Source: Sipunculus nudus (Eukaryota; Annelida; Sipuncula; Golfingiida; Sipunculidae). From it: 64,000 bases of DNA. Shown here piece by piece: positions 13,264 to 29,300 of this stretch. Where the stretch lies: contig CM049308.1 of assembly GCA_026874595.1 (NCBI GenBank), positions 74,124,624 through 74,188,623 on the forward strand, in the 5' to 3' direction. The position numbers and the translations under genes are program-made. Position 1 is the stretch's first letter; the number at the start of each line of letters is the position of its first letter. Under the pieces are notes generated by a model. It made no database searches and was not told the DNA's origin. It saw only the letters and a program-made list of their open reading frames with translations.

Positions 13264-16200
13264 GTACGTATAGAAAGCATATTTTAATGTTATATAAAGG
13301 AATTGTTTAGTAAGTTATAAGTGCTACATATTATCTATATTATCTTTATATTTAGTGATAAATATAATAATAATATATTATATTGACATTTGCATCATAA
13401 ATATTATTCTTATATCAATAGTAATCATTTAATTATTACAGTTACATTTTATAGAGATCTACTTATATTCAATTGTAGGCCTAATTATATTAAACGTAAT
13501 TTGTTATGTATAGATCTTTACCGGAAATGATATTGTTAACTCAAATCGTATGCATTAAGTCGGTATTCAAATTTAGGGAATGGACAACAGTTTCAAATAA
13601 AAACACACTAAGTTACTTCAGAATAAATTTGCAAAACATAATTTATTAACTTAACATGCCTTGCACGAATGCTTACTGTTTGCCTAACTCTTAGATTAGC
13701 TTTTCGAATTCCTTTGACTTGAGCTTATATTTCATATATATGCGTATGCGTCACGTTTACAGCAAAATCGGGGATATAGTAAATCACTGCAGTATAGAGA
13801 AATCATCGCCTGTCAGTACCCTACCACTGACGTCAGAGCTTCCATGCGTATGCGTTTTCAAACGCTACAGTGAACGACCGTGTTGAACAAGCACACGTAC
13901 ACGCATATAGGCCTACGTATTTATGAAATCAACGAAATGGAATATGATGAGTCCGAATCCGAGCTGCAAACGCATACGTAGCGCATAGGCACTGTATACA
14001 TATATATGAAACCTGAGCGATTCCAGGGATGTGTTGTCCAGGGGTCGCTTAAGGAATATCAAACCATTTTTGCAGTCTAGAACCCATCTCCCCCTTCCGT
14101 GCTTTAGGGCATTATTATGTTTTTCTTTTTCATCTTCAATCGTTGCACACCTTTTTCCTAAATTCTGGATCCGCCCCTGCGAATTGTAACCTTCATTCAC
14201 AAGATATGCCTGTTAAATATATCAAGAGTATGCCCACAAAAGTGACTGCTATCTTTCAGAACGATGGAGAATGGGGATCCTGATGAGCTGGTTTTCTTTG
14301 TTAACGGAGTGAAGGTATGTTTCTGTTTATTAAACATAGCATATTCAACATAACCTGGGGACAAAGGCCAAAAGCCAAGGTAAGTATGTTTCTCGGGCAC
14401 TTTGTTAACAATTTATAATATGTTTTTATTGCATATTTTACCAAAAAGTATTAACATTTTATCGAAATTTTGTCATTTTCTTTTCTTGAAAGAAATTTTT
14501 GAAACCAACTTTTTTGGCCTTATGGCGAGAATTTTCTTTATGTGTGTGCCACTAATATTACTGAACACGCTAAGTGTTTCGAACACCTTGTGTTGAAATC
14601 TGTATTGGAGAAACTGTATTCGAAACGCCTGTAGTGTGAAAACGGTTTAAATTTAGGCCAAAACAAAAGAGGAATGCTTCTCCGACACCGCGCGGGTCAA
14701 TTTAAACCCCCCCCCCGTATCAAAAGATATTTTTTTCAATAGAAACTAACCAATCCAGCCGCTCGGATATTTCCTTCAAGAAGAAAAAGTAATACAATTT
14801 TGACAAGATTTCCTTTGTTGTGTAGTGTTTTTACCCGATTAGAAAAACAATTCTGTTATTATCGCGCTTTCCCTGATCATATGATATTTTTTTGTCGAAA
14901 CATACATAAAAAGGTTAAACGGAAAATCGCCCTCGCGCACTGATTTATGAAAAAATTGCCTGAGAACCAAACCTTTTTTTTGGCCTTGGGGGAAAGTAAT
15001 CCCGTAAAAGTTGCAACATCTCATCAATGTATAGACAATTTATATTTCAGGGATGTTCGATCCCGTTTGTTGCATGGTGATAATTTATAGACTGTTCTCT
15101 CAGATATTAGAATTATTGTATTGACGTAACTTGGCAACACAAACGTAATCTGTTTGCACCACTCACTATAAAGCATGCCAGACATTGACTTATTATGAGG
15201 CTAAACAAGGTTATAATATGGATGTGATCTTTTAACAGGTGACAGAGAAATGTGCGGATCCTGAAGTTACTCTTTTACAGTATTTGAGAACTAAATGTAT
15301 CCTTCGAATTGGATTATTAATCATTATAATTATCATCACTTACATCATGATCCCTTACATCATCATCATCACTTATATCATGATCCCTTAAATCATCATT
15401 ATCACCATGACCACCACAATCATCAGGATCACTTCTATCATGATCCCTTTCATCATTACCATCATCACTACCATCATCGTCCCTAACATCATGATCCCTT
15501 AAATCATCATTATCACCATGACCACCACAATCATCAGGATCACTTATATCATGATCCCTTTCATCATTACCATCATCACTACCATCATCGTCCCTTACAT
15601 CATGATCCCTTAAATCATCATTATCACCATGACCACCACAATCATCAGGATCACTTATATCATGATCCCTTTCATCACTACCATCATCGTCCCTTACATC
15701 ATGATCCTCTCCTCACCTTCACCTTTACCACCACCACCATCATCAGAATCACTTATATCATTATCCCATTCATCATCGTCATGATTTGAACAACCTGTAC
15801 ACAATGCGTCCATTGCTTCCCTGTAAACATCACTACATGAGAGAACACCTCCATTAAGTAAAATGCACACCCCTGCCAAGAAAAATCAGTCCTACCTGAT
15901 CCACACCTTTATAAAGACGCACACCAAAATTAAATTGATAATTGAGCGGTCATTGTGAAAAGCTATGTTAAGTGTTGGACCTTAACAATTTGGCCAATTT
16001 AAAAAAACAAATATAAGGTGCAAATTAAAAATCGGATCAAATGCAAGGTTTGGAAAATCAGCTGCTGCAGAGAACAAGTGCAGACACTGAGAGAACAAAG
16101 AGAAACAGAACAAAACAAATTTTACTCGATAGTTTTGCACTCCAAAAGAACGTGCAAAGTCTCCTAATAGGCTTGTTGCGGAATCTACTACTGTGGAAAT

Positions 16201-19200
16201 GACCTGTACAATTAGGCCGTGTAAATAGGAAATGGTAGAAGGAATAAAAAAAGTCTAAAAGTGCTTAATATACACAAAAAAATACATACAGTTGTGTCTC
16301 TGGTTGTAAATGGGTCTTTCTGGCAACATTACCATTTTCTTACCTTAATATTTTAATGAAATTATCCATTAAAGATCCTTGTAAGCTCGCCGTGATTCAA
16401 ACATAACAAATTTTATGAATATGTTGTGAGCGGACGTGATCGACATGTACCCTGCACGGGCCCCTATTAACGCCCGCTTTCTTCCCGTTCCAAGAGCGAT
16501 AGGGTCAAAGCGGGGTCCCTGTTTAGATCGCATTGTAAGGAACTATTGGACACTTCCCATAATCATGGCGACTGCTTCTCTATGTAAACATTGGGTCTCT
16601 TGGTAAAATTATGGATATGTATGGCAATTGAGCATAACTTTGGTGCTACAACCTTTCAGAAGTTTCATAAAACATCCAAAGGCAACGAAAAGGTAAATAT
16701 CATATGACACTGACACTGTCTAAAAAGTCCAATATACTATTCGAAAGGGGTCTCATATTTGGAACCTTAAACGGTCTATTCATAAGGGTTACTCTCAAGA
16801 CGTTGATGAAGAGCAGAAGACTGAATCAGAATAACGCTTCTTAGGACGAGACAACTAACAGGCGTACAAATCTGAATCCAAATATCGTATAGAAATAAAC
16901 TCATAAACCCCTATAAATCTCTCTTTGCTGAACAATTGAAGAATGTCAAACCCAACAATAAATTTATTTACATATGACTGAACCTTAACACGTGACCAGT
17001 ACGACTGACCGGAACCAAGCTGGGCTGTGCTGAAGGAGGATGCGGAGCGTGTACCGTCATGGTGTCAAAGTTCAACCACCAGGAGAGAACGATACAGTAT
17101 CCTTAACCACAAAAATCACACTGATGGCGAAAAACAGCGTGTCAGTGTTTTTGTTGTCTATAAATGAACGATTAAATGACAAAACGCCAAAATTTGATTC
17201 ACTGCCAAAGGTATAACGTTATTTTAAACATAATCAAAATAATTGATATTAGATCAAGAAGCCAATATGTTTCTAAATTGCGTAGATGTTTAACTAAGAT
17301 GAAAATGAGATTTACATTGTGATGTCTAAATCTGCATGGGCGGATCCAGGATTTAGGACAAGGAGGGTTCAACCCAAGAACACTCATAAAAACAAACCTA
17401 AATTAGTTCCCCAGGTCCGGCAAGGGGGGGGGGGGGGGGGTTCAGGGGTCCAGGCGGTAAAATTTGGTCTGAAACTCTAAAAAGAAAGGGGTTGACCCCC
17501 CCCCCCCCCCTCGGATCCGCTTCTGATCTGAAACAGATGTAGATGTAGATGTAGATGTAATGTAGAATATATTACTTTATATGCGAGATGTATATTGTTT
17601 TTATACCCTCACCTTAAAAGAAATTAAATAAGATAAGGTTATATGTACCTACACAGAAACACAGATAGTCCGATATATACCAGATAGATTAGATAGTTCA
17701 GATCACTGTACAAGGTTTTACATAATATAAACTTTATGTGGTCCTGTAAAACGACTATCGGAAGAATTTTTAATGAACATTTGAACAATGGATGCTATAG
17801 CTTATCATTTTTACTTAACATGAATAGACATTTCACGGTAAACGCCTGCCTGGCACCAGTTTGTTCTATGCATGGACTAGCAGTAACCACAGTGGAGGGG
17901 ATAGGCAGCACGAAAACAAGACTTCACCCAGTCCAGGTTAGTACTTTTTAATTCGGTTACGCCTGTTGATACTTGATTTGAATAATGGAATAAAAAATAA
18001 TGAATCAAATCTGCAAGCTGTTTTTTTTTAATCTTCTGGATTATGCCTAGCCCTGTGCATATAAGACCTGAAATTTTAAATATTTGATTATAATGTGTCA
18101 TACTCATAATATTAATATTTTCGTCATCATTGAAAGAGACTGTCACAAACAGGGCATGGACCTATCCTTTTAGAAAGATCAACTTTTATTGGTAGAGAAA
18201 CCAAAACCTTCACTAGTCCTGCCATCTGGTGGGGGACTTTGGTATACTCGGTAGTTTATATTCCTGATGCAAGTAATAAATATTATCTCGGGAGGAGGGG
18301 GGGGGGGGAGTTGTTGAATGAAATTTAATTACAATTCTTGTAAATATGTTAAGGTATTCATGAACATTTGTGTCTTTTTCTCTGGAAATAAAGTTGGTTA
18401 TATTTAAAAGTAATAACTGTTAACATCTGTACCGAATGATACAATGGCAGTTTTAATAAGCATATTCATTTGCAGAAGCATGAATAATTTAGCGAAATCT
18501 TCAGAGAAAAAAAATTAAAAAAAATGACTTCATGACTAAATAAATGTGAAAAAAAGCGATCTATCAAATATGTTGAAATAACAAAGATGTCATACTTGAA
18601 TATTTATCATTATCTTGCACGTTTATGAAACACTGAATATCGCCTTAAATTAATGTCTACTCAGGAGAGGATCGCGGCGTCCCACGGCTCGCAGTGTGGC
18701 TTCTGTACTCCGGGTATCGTCATGTCCATGTATACCCTTCTCAGAAATAACCCCCAACCCTCAGTCACCGAGATGGAGAGTGCGTTTGAAGGTGAGTGTG
18801 GTGGCCGTATAACTTGTGTTAATGGTTCAATAATTTAATTTATTTTCGCCAATTTTACGGGATTTTATTATGGGTGCCCCAGTATTAAATTTCATGAATT
18901 AATACTGTAACGTTACCCATAATTATGACCTTGTGAATATTAATGATAATGATAAATCAAAATTGGACAGTAACATACAAAACGGAAAACACTTTCCTGC
19001 TTACGAGTAGATACCAAATGAAAACAAGAAGTGTACATTACGCCTCCCGTAGTATCCCTAACCCCAAATGCATGACCTCATAAAATTAAACATTCATATA
19101 TGACTAATGTATATGGCAACTGTAAACTTCCGTGTCGGTGCACATTTTGAGAAGACCGTTCACATAAGCATGGAAAGACTAGGTTTTAAACCTCGTTGGT

Positions 19201-20184
19201 TATAAGAAAGGTTTGTATTCTCTTTTGCACTTGTACTGAAGAACTATTTCCAAGATAATCCTTATATTCAAATATATAAGCATAAGCCTATGTCTGACCT
19301 ACGTCCTTTTATCTTTCAGGTAATCTCTGCCGATGTACGGGTTATCGACCAATTATTGATGGGTTCAGGACATTCACTAAGGTAGGCAGTATCATCTTAT
19401 GCCAACAGTTTTGCCTGCTACAAATTATTACAAAATTTAATATATAGGTTTAAACACTTTATAATAGTAAGATTAAACAGAAATCTTGGGACTCTGGTAA
19501 ATTGAAATAAATATAACATTTTCACACAGGAATCTTTAACCAAATATTTTCACACTGATTGCTTTTACTTCATTGATTCAACGTAAATACCAGAGATGAT
19601 ATCATTAGAATCTGCCTTATGTAGAATATTCTTTCTGTTTCGGAAGAAAACGAGATCGACTTCTCCCTAAATAAAATTTAGCTTCATGGAATATTGTAGG
19701 AATATGGATGTGGAAGAGGCAAGGATTGTTGTCGGAATCGATCCGCAGATGGCGCTAGCAGCAACTGCGGAAACGCTGATGTGAGTCGTGATGAACATTT
19801 GAGAAACGTATACTTGGTATAAATTCACTTAGGGATATTACAGTTCAATGTGAAATACTAAGTCTCCAAAACATATTAATAATTAGTACTGAGTTACGTG
19901 ATATTTTCATGATGCTTTGAAGACAGATTGTAAATTCTCCCTTCCGTGCATTCACAAACTACATGCATTATACGGCAATTATTTGTAGGAACCAGAAAAG
20001 CTCTTTGATACAAGCTCCTTTCTTCCACTTGACCCTTCACAGGAGCCGATATTTCCCAGTGAACTGCAGGTAAGAGAAGATATGTTGTTCAAAACATACT
20101 CCCTGAACATTAATCACTATTGTGGTTCATATACAGTTAGGTCGATGACCTTAGTATTGGGAAAGAAGTTAACCTTACACTGCT

Positions 20185-20251
<67 letters not shown>

Positions 20252-20346
20252 TTATATATATACCTTTTTTCGCGTCTGTATTACACATTTCAAATATAAT
20301 ATACTTCATCACATTTTTATGAAATGGGCCGTTTTCTGTTGAATGG

Positions 20347-20396
<50 letters not shown>

Positions 20397-23300
20397 TATA
20401 ATATTGTGCTATTACAATTAATTGTATTTATTTTCTATTATGCTGAGTATTTGGACAAAAGGCCATTTATTAAGGTTTGCCATGACACGCTGAACTTAAA
20501 CACCTTTAAGTCGTCGTTGCTTGATAAAAAAGCTGAGGAAAATTACGATGCCTGTCAAAAACAACATTTTGTAACCGTTTTCTTATATCTGTTACTATGA
20601 ATGAACCGTGAATAATTTACAGATGACCCCTGAGTATGATAACCAGTCACTAGTGTTTGTGAGTGAGAGGGTCACGTGGTATCGCCCCACAAAGCTGGAG
20701 GAGCTCCTCGAACTAAAAGCGAGACATCCTGAAGCCAGATTAGTGATAGGAAACACAGAAGTCGGTAAGAGGTATATTTTATAGGCTGAGGATATAACCT
20801 ATTTTATAGGTAGATTTCCTCAGATCAAACATACTGAATTTTAAGTTTCGATTCTAAATATTTCCATTTTTATAAAGCAATCTAACTTCGAGTAGATGTT
20901 AAAATTTGGAAAAGGTATAATGTATATTTTGTCAGATACAAACTGTAATATAAGTATGAAGTGTCCTAATTTGTCCGGGACATATAAAATAAGGTACCGT
21001 AAACTTTATTAGCTGTACTGGGTATTCTAATCTAATCTACCCCTCTGTCCAAAACGACGCGCCTCTTATCCCATTTTTTATGTTCCTTAATGGTATTACT
21101 AGGTTATAATTGATAATTAATAAAAAAATGAATACCATTCCTTGTGATAATGAACACTTCTAACGTTAAAGCAATAATTTCTATTGAAGATGTATAAAGT
21201 GTATGATGCCCTGTCTCTGCATTTAATAAAAAACGAAAAATGAACATCCCCATTGTATCATAGGTTTGCAAGTTGTATAAAGTGCACTTAAGGTAGTAAA
21301 TGACCATTCCAGTAAGGATATTGTGGAATTATAACTCAAATAGTTGAGTTGTGTTTATACAATCAACTTAAACTAGCATCGGATTGTTGAGCTTTATACA
21401 AGCACGTTTAAATCAGTCTTACACAATGGTTTCACAAAGTGCGATATCTCATTTTTCTAAAACCGTTCTCATGCTTTGGAAATTTTTGACCCGTGCAAGT
21501 CTTACTAAAGTTCGCAGCGCGGATAAATGGAAGTAAAAATAATTAAGGATCGGTAGACCTTGACGCTTATAATTATGTACCACTCAAGCATGTTATTGAC
21601 CTGTCCTGTTAATCAATGATACGACATAATGTTGCAGGCGTGGAGGTGAAGTTTAAGAAGCAGTATTACCCGGTGATAATGTCGGTCACCCACATCTCAG
21701 AACTCAATGCCATCCAGCTTGTTGATACAGGCGTGGTGTTTGGAGGGTCTGTTACACTGACCCGCATGGAACATACCCTGAAACAGCTCCTCACCACGAA
21801 ACAAGGTACTGCAAAAGAGTACAGACGGTCATCCATTAGACGCCCTACAAAAAATTGTTAAACTACGGTTTCGTCGTTAATGCATTAGATACCTTTTTAT
21901 TATTTTTGCATTTTGTCCTAAACAAATTTGTCGATTAACGCTCGATTCCTTTGAATATTTTTAATTGTACGGAAATCGACTACGCTTTTTTTCGTCCAGT
22001 AAACTAAAAAATCATTTTTTTTTTGTTCTGAGACTCTGTAGAGCATTTTCCTAGTAAAGTTTAATGGGTAACCAGTTGTTTTTTAAATATTTTGAGCAAT
22101 TTGTAAGATGCACTGTGACACAAAATGGCTTTTTCAGCAATAAAAAAAAACTGTTCTTCGTTAAATTTGTTTCTACCTGTCATTGTTTTTCCTTAAAATA
22201 CGAATGCAACATTCGAAAATATTACCCCAAGTTCATAAAAACCGTTCATTTTTTACATCAAAGACATAATTTTTTCCTTATAGGTACGGTATAAATAATT
22301 TATTATCTCTACCAGAAATTATATATTGAAAAGAAAAAATCAACAAAATGATATGTCATCCTTTCTCTCAGAGTATGAGACAAGAGTGTATGCTGCGATC
22401 GTTGAAATGCTTCGCTGGTTTGCAGGTCACCAAATCAGAAATGTTGCTGTGAGTATTTTTTACAATTTTTAAATTGATTATTAGTTTACCAAACATTTTA
22501 TCAAAACAAGTGACCCATGGGTCATGACGCTCAGCTGCCAAGCATGACCTGTGACATCATGGAGATTCACAACTTCCAGTCAAATTTTGAAGAACCAATT
22601 TGTTGAAAATTTTCTATGACAACAGAAATATATATCACCTATGTCTGGTTAAAACACAGTGAATTGATGGTCTGAGGAAAATGCATAATTGTTAAGCTAT
22701 CAGGAACTATTCCAACAGCTTGCTTGAAACCTGTCAGTCTCAAAGGAACACCACAAAGGGCAAGTATAAGATCAAAATATATAGCACAATCAAGGAAATA
22801 CATGCAAGAATTATTGAGAAACAGGTGCTTCTGCATGAATTTTTATTCAATACAAGCCAACTGTACTGCACTTTTATAAATGATGGTAATATTTATTCAG
22901 AAATATTTGACCCAATCCTTTACAAGATTACATAAATATACATCCAACTGCATTCACTTTAACTGTTCTTGAGATAATATGATCAAAAGGAATTAAAAGA
23001 TGGTTGCCTGGTGGCCATATGGGACTTCTGACAAGTCTGAAATCAGACAACAAACATTCTCTAAATCGGACCAAACATTAAAGAAAAATTACTGAAACTG
23101 CACTGAAGAAAGAATTTCTAAGGTGGCTAACTGGCAGACATAATGGATTTCTGACAAGTATGACATTTGATATCCCACATTCTCCAATAAGAGACCAAAC
23201 TTGGGGCAAATTATCCAGTAATGAATGCCCAAAATAATTCAAAAGGCATGTCCAGGCCCTCATATCAGATTTATAGATATGCAATTGTAAAAAGTGTAAG

Positions 23301-26300
23301 TCCAATATTTTTTATTATCACTCTGCTTTTCAATGGGGTCAGTAGGGTAGGTAAACTGCCAAACCTGAAAGAAAAGAAATGCAGAAAGCATGACTAAGAG
23401 TCTTGAAATAAAACAAAAAGCCATCCTAAATCAAGGTACACATCCACATATTATGAGAACAAACACTTGCTTTTATATGTGGTGATACATATTAAAATAT
23501 TCAGATATCTAGGAAACTAAGTTTATTGCTAGGATTCCATAAAATAAACTGCAAAATGTTCCCATCATCTTATAAATCAGTAGCTAAACCTTAACACTTA
23601 ACTCTCATAGTCTTAATGCCTGGCTGAAGTATTCCAACAACAGTGTTTTTGTTATGAAGTAACGAGGTACTTTATCACTGAGCCTTATCACTTAATAGGC
23701 TGATACAAAAGGGAGTCATATGTCACCAGTGTCACTCACAATTACAGCCACACAGGGAGATGTACCAGCTGGAGTGGGATGGTTATATATACAAGAAAAA
23801 TAGAGATGGTCTATAAAATAAGTAATTGTGAACATCCCTGACCTATGACCTTGGCCTTTTGCCCATATATCAACTGGATTCTTTCTAAATGATTGGTAAC
23901 TACTAACCACTTAAATCTGGTGTAATTACTTGGCAACCAATGGGTGAATAACTTTGACCTGCAACCTTTAACCTGCTGACCAGCTGACCCCAAAATCAAT
24001 AAGTTATTTATTCAAGCAAAAAGACTCATAAATATGAAGTTTGAGTCAAACTGAGTGATGCATAGATGTGGCATATGTGAAAGACTGAAGGTTTGGGTTG
24101 AACAGTTACACTTGAAATATGCTCACAAGCATTTAGAACAATTGAATATTGTGACCTTGACCTTTGACTTTTTGACCTCAACATCAATAGGCTTCTTCCC
24201 TTATTGGTAGGTAAGCCATATAAGACAGATGGAAGGTACAGATTGAAAAGTTTGCCTGAAAATGACTCCACGCAAGAAGTGGGTGCTGTGAACTTGACCT
24301 TTGCCCTCAAAAATCAACAGGTCTTTTCCCCTGTTGGCAGAGAAGCGATATCAGTGCTAGAAGGTTTGGAATGAAAAGTCTAGCTTGAAATATATCCACA
24401 ACCTTTTCAAAGAAGTGGATCCTGTGACCCTGACCTTTGACCTTGTGACCTCAAAATCTATAGGATACTTCTCCAACTTAGTAGGTGAGCTTTATGTGAA
24501 AAATCAAAGAATTGGGATGAAAGGGTTGGCTTAAAATGCATCCACAGGCTTTTCAAAGAAGAGGCTCCTGTGACCTTGACCTTTGACCTTTGACCTTTTG
24601 ACCTCAAAAAAAATTATGGTTCTTCCCCTGTTGGTAGGTGATCTGTATGTGAAAGATGGAAGGTTTGGGATGAAAATTTTGTCTCAAAGAGTTATTTCTG
24701 GGGGGTGCAAACACACCCCATAACTTCGAGAATATAGGTCGCAGTGACCTAATTTCAGGTTTGCAAGGAGATCTTTTTATAACCTCTAAGACTGCATAGG
24801 GTTCATGGCCCTAGCCCCTACGGTTACGATTTGTGCCCTGCTAACGGACGGACGGCCGGCCGGACGGACAGACGGAAGGACGACGGACAAAGACCCATCG
24901 CTATAGCCCAGCATGACTGAAAGTCAGCTGAGCTAAAAATAGAATTTGTGAGTCTTTTTATCTATATATATATATATGAGTTTTTGTATTTGAAATGAAA
25001 AAAAGGATACAATAATTTCAAAATTCAGAGTTGCCAATTGTTCCAATATGAATTAAACATTGATTAATGTATCAACAATGAATAAATTAAATGCAGTAGT
25101 ACATTAATATTACTGATATATTACGTAATTTAATTTCTGTTGTAGGCCATCGCTGGAAACATCATGACGGCCAGCCCCATCTCAGACCTTAACCCTCTCT
25201 TTATGGCCGCAGGCTGTACACTCAACGTCGCTTCAAGAGGTAGGTCAAAGGTCAAAATAAATAAATTTTATATCTAGTCCATAAGGCTGCAGGGAAACTT
25301 TACTTTCGTTATCATTATTTTTATTTTTTTCCTTTCATCTTTGTTCCGTAGATTTTTTTATCAATAAATGCCTATTTGTATAGTATGGATTCAAAAATTT
25401 GAATATGATGTTGTAATATCACACTAAATCAAGAACGTGCAACATTTTCAATATAAATCAGCGTATTATACATAACATTTTACCGTATATATATTTTATA
25501 TATATTTTTTTATATATTTAATATATATATATATTTAAAAATATATAATTCTTAGTTATTTCTTTGAAATAATAGTTGTTTTGAATAATTACTCCTGGGT
25601 GATAGACCTAATATATAACGTTTCCCTCTTTTGTTCATCATCTGAAGTTCGAATACTCCTAAAATTCCTCATTTTTTTAACTCCTCTCCTGAAATTGATC
25701 CCAATGGTATCTTCTCCTTTCATTCCTTTGTCTCAGGTTGTGGTCAGACAATACAACATTTTTTCCTCTTAATTCCTTCAGAACAAGGTGGCGGTGTAGA
25801 TTCTATCGTATCTTCCTCTCAGCTTTGCATTTAAATTGATTCTAACAAATTTCCCATTTCCCTTTTTGTTCCCATACTTCAGATGGTAGCATTTGCTGGT
25901 GATGGTGTACCCGCGTTCCCGTCACTCCCATCCTCTTTTTCTTCCACCCCGAGGTGATGGCATTCATGGAGTGTCTCTATCACCAGAAATCTTCTCCATG
26001 GATTAATATGTTGTAACTACAGACGGCGGCTTAAGGCGGGTCAGGATGGACAAAGACTTTTTCAGAGGCTACAGACGGACGGCCTTAAATCCAGACGAAG
26101 TCCTTGTGTCCGTTCATATACCGTTCACAAAACAGGTCTGGCGTTTATACTGTTAAAAATTAGGTCATATCTACATAATATCATTAAAATAATTCATGAT
26201 GACTTTTTTTCTTCATAGAGAAACTATTAAAATAATAACTGAATGTAAGTTTAATCAAATAATTATACCTAAATATTAGGGTATTTTACCTTTATTAATT

Positions 26301-29300
26301 TAAGTATTTCTGATAAATAAATTAATAAATAATAAATAATCAATACAAAATGGACGGAATTTAAGGTTAATGGATATCAAAACTTTGAATTGTTGGACAT
26401 GTACGGCTAAATATGGTAGTTTAAAAAGTCACTTTCAGTAAGTTTCCTAAGATGAAAATCATACAGAGCTTCAGGGATATAATAATATGTGCACTGTGCA
26501 GTATGTTATTGTATTTTTTTTTAGGGGGGGGGGGGGAGTAATGCAGTAAACAGGAAGTAAAAATAAAAACAAGACTAGGGTTTGGAAAATGTCCCTGAGA
26601 AAGACTGGTTCAGTGGTGAATAGAGATCTATATTTCAGAAATCATCAGAACCATTTACATCATTCAGAAATGTACATTATAGAAGTATATTTCTTTTAAA
26701 AATAATAAATGATCGCGTCTCCTGGATGTCATTGTTTCCATTTACCTGATAACTTAATCTAATTACGTCTGCAGGAAGAGTACTTCTTTGGTTATAAACA
26801 AGCCCAAAGACGAGAGGATGATATCTCTATTGTCAACGCTGGCATGAAAGTCACCTTTAAACAAGGCACCAATGTGGTCCAGAATATGGCAATGGCTTAT
26901 GGCGGCATGGCTCCCGTTACGGTGTTGGCAACACAGACGATGGAGATGGTCCAGGGCAGGTCAGTTAACAGCATTACCGAAAGATTGGTATGTCCGTGGT
27001 GTCAAACAAAGATCAATATATCGAGAAACCCTGTCTTTGCCATGTTATGCAATGGAGAAGACAGTAGTTAATTGGTAGTGGAATGTTTGAAGAACATTTA
27101 CATGACCTACATTTATAGTATCTTCTATTCCAAGAAAACAAACTTAATTTTTTCTTCATAAGCTACGATACATGATTATTTCTATGAACCGGTCAATGGC
27201 TAGGTAAAATATATTTAGTAATACTATTCAAATTTGTTTTACCAGAAACTGACATATCCTCATGCGGTTGGAGGAAGAATTACAGATCGCACAAATAACC
27301 GCGCCGAATTAAATGGCAAGATTATTAGAGAGCCAAGCATTATGAATCCGGTTTTCACTGATTTGGTGACAAAGGGATTAGAGACTGCATGTGCTCTTTC
27401 CAAGGAAGAAACAGTTTAAAACAACTTGTTTACTATCAGGACTCCCTTAAAACAAAATAATAAATTCCACATATGATGCAGTCATGGTAAGGCGATCCTT
27501 GCATTGGAGGAAAGGTTATTTTGAAAAAACCCAAACCCCAACTTAGGTTTAAACAAGTGACCCAGGGGTCATGACGCTCAGCTGACCAGGAAGACACTGA
27601 CAAAAGTAATTTTATCATCTGAATGTCAAATTTGAATGAAATACTTTTTCCAAACTTGACCTTTTTTATGAAATCATCCAATATTCATTGGGGTACTATG
27701 GAGCTCTGTAGCATGAAGGATATGGGTAACAGACACCTATTTTCTAGGTCCAGTTATTATGATTTGTGCCCTGTTAACAGATGACCAAATGTTTATTCTG
27801 GGGGGTATTTCAAAGCCGCATAGGATGAAGGATATGGGTAACAGAGATGTAATTTCAGGTGCACAAGGAGACTTTTCAGGGGCCTCCCAGCATATCAAGA
27901 AAGGAGATTCTAGGACAAGTCATTATAATTTGTGCTCTGTTAACAGATGACCAAATCTTTATTCTCGGAGCCATAGCATGAAGGATATGGGTAACAGAGA
28001 CCTAATTTCAGTTTTTCAAAGGCCTCCCTGCATGTCAAGAAAGAAGATTCTAGGTCCAGTCATTATGATTTGTGCCCTGTTAATATATGACCAAATCTTT
28101 ATTCTGGGGGGTACTTCAGAGCCCCATAGCTCACAGAATATGGGTAACAGGGACCTTATTTCGGGTTTCCATGTAGACCTTTTATCGGCTTCCCTGGAGG
28201 TGAGGACAGAAGATTCTAGGTCCAGTCATTATGATTTGTGCCCTGTTTACAGATGACCAAATGTTTAAAGATCACAAAAGTAGAGAAAAAAAATCGTAAA
28301 AAATTATTCTGGGGGGTACTTCAGAACCCCATAGTTCGGAGAATATAGGTCACAGTGACCTAATTTCAGGTTTACAAGGAGAATTTCCATAGACCTCCCA
28401 GGATGTCAAGTAAGAAGATTCCAGGTCTAGCGGTTGCGATTTGTGCCCTGTTAACAGACAGACGCCTGGATGGCCGGACGGACGACGGACAAAAGGTGAT
28501 CCCAATAGCTCAGATGACTTTCAGTCAGCTGAGCTAAAAATTGAAAAAATACAGGTGGCGCCACCAGAATGCAGAAACTGATGAAACATTTCATGATCAA
28601 TATCCATGCAAAGAATCATGGTGATCAATATAATAATTGTTCAGATACTTGAGCTTTTGTATCAAATTTTCCATTATTCTGGGGGGTACTTCGGAGCCCC
28701 ATACCTCAGAGGTTATGGGTAACAGAGACCTAATTTCAAGTTTTTAAGGAGACTTTTCATGGGCCTCTTAGCATGTCAAGAGAGAAGATTCTAGGTCCAG
28801 TTGTTACGATTTGTGCCATATTAACAGATGACCACATCTTATGAGGTCTCAAAAATAGAGAAAAAAATTCGTAAAAATAAAAAAAAAATACAGGTGGCGC
28901 CACCATACTGCAGAAACTGATGACACATTCCATGATCAATATCCATGCAAAGAATCATGGTGATCACTGCAATAGTTGTTTAGATACTTGAGCTTTTGTT
29001 TCAAATTTTCCATTATTCTGGGGGGTACTTCGGAGCCCCATAGCTCAAAGGTTATGGGTAACAGAGACCTATTTTCAGGTTTCTAAAGAGACTTTTTATG
29101 GGCCTCCCTGCATGTCAAGAGAGAAGATTCCAGGTGTTGTCGTTACGATTTGTGCCCTGTTAACAGATGGCCGCATCTTAAGAGGTCTCAAAAACAGAGA
29201 AAAATATTGGTAAAATTCGAAAAAATACAGGTGGCGCCACCAGTCTGCAGAAACTGATGACACACTCCATGATCAATATCCATGCAAAAATCATGATGAT

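Noticed and set aside
15050-15070. tRNA B-box-like GTTCGATCC
   Set aside because: No matching A box or acceptor stem pairing nearby.
15295-15879. His-rich or Asp-rich small proteins on either strand
   Set aside because: They are translations of the ATC-rich minisatellite in XDH intron 3.
17092-17100. Exon 4 ending after CAG
   Set aside because: The GT dinucleotide starts at the G of CAG, so the exon ends at CA (17096). Only this gives phase 2 and IQHFTVNAC across the junction.
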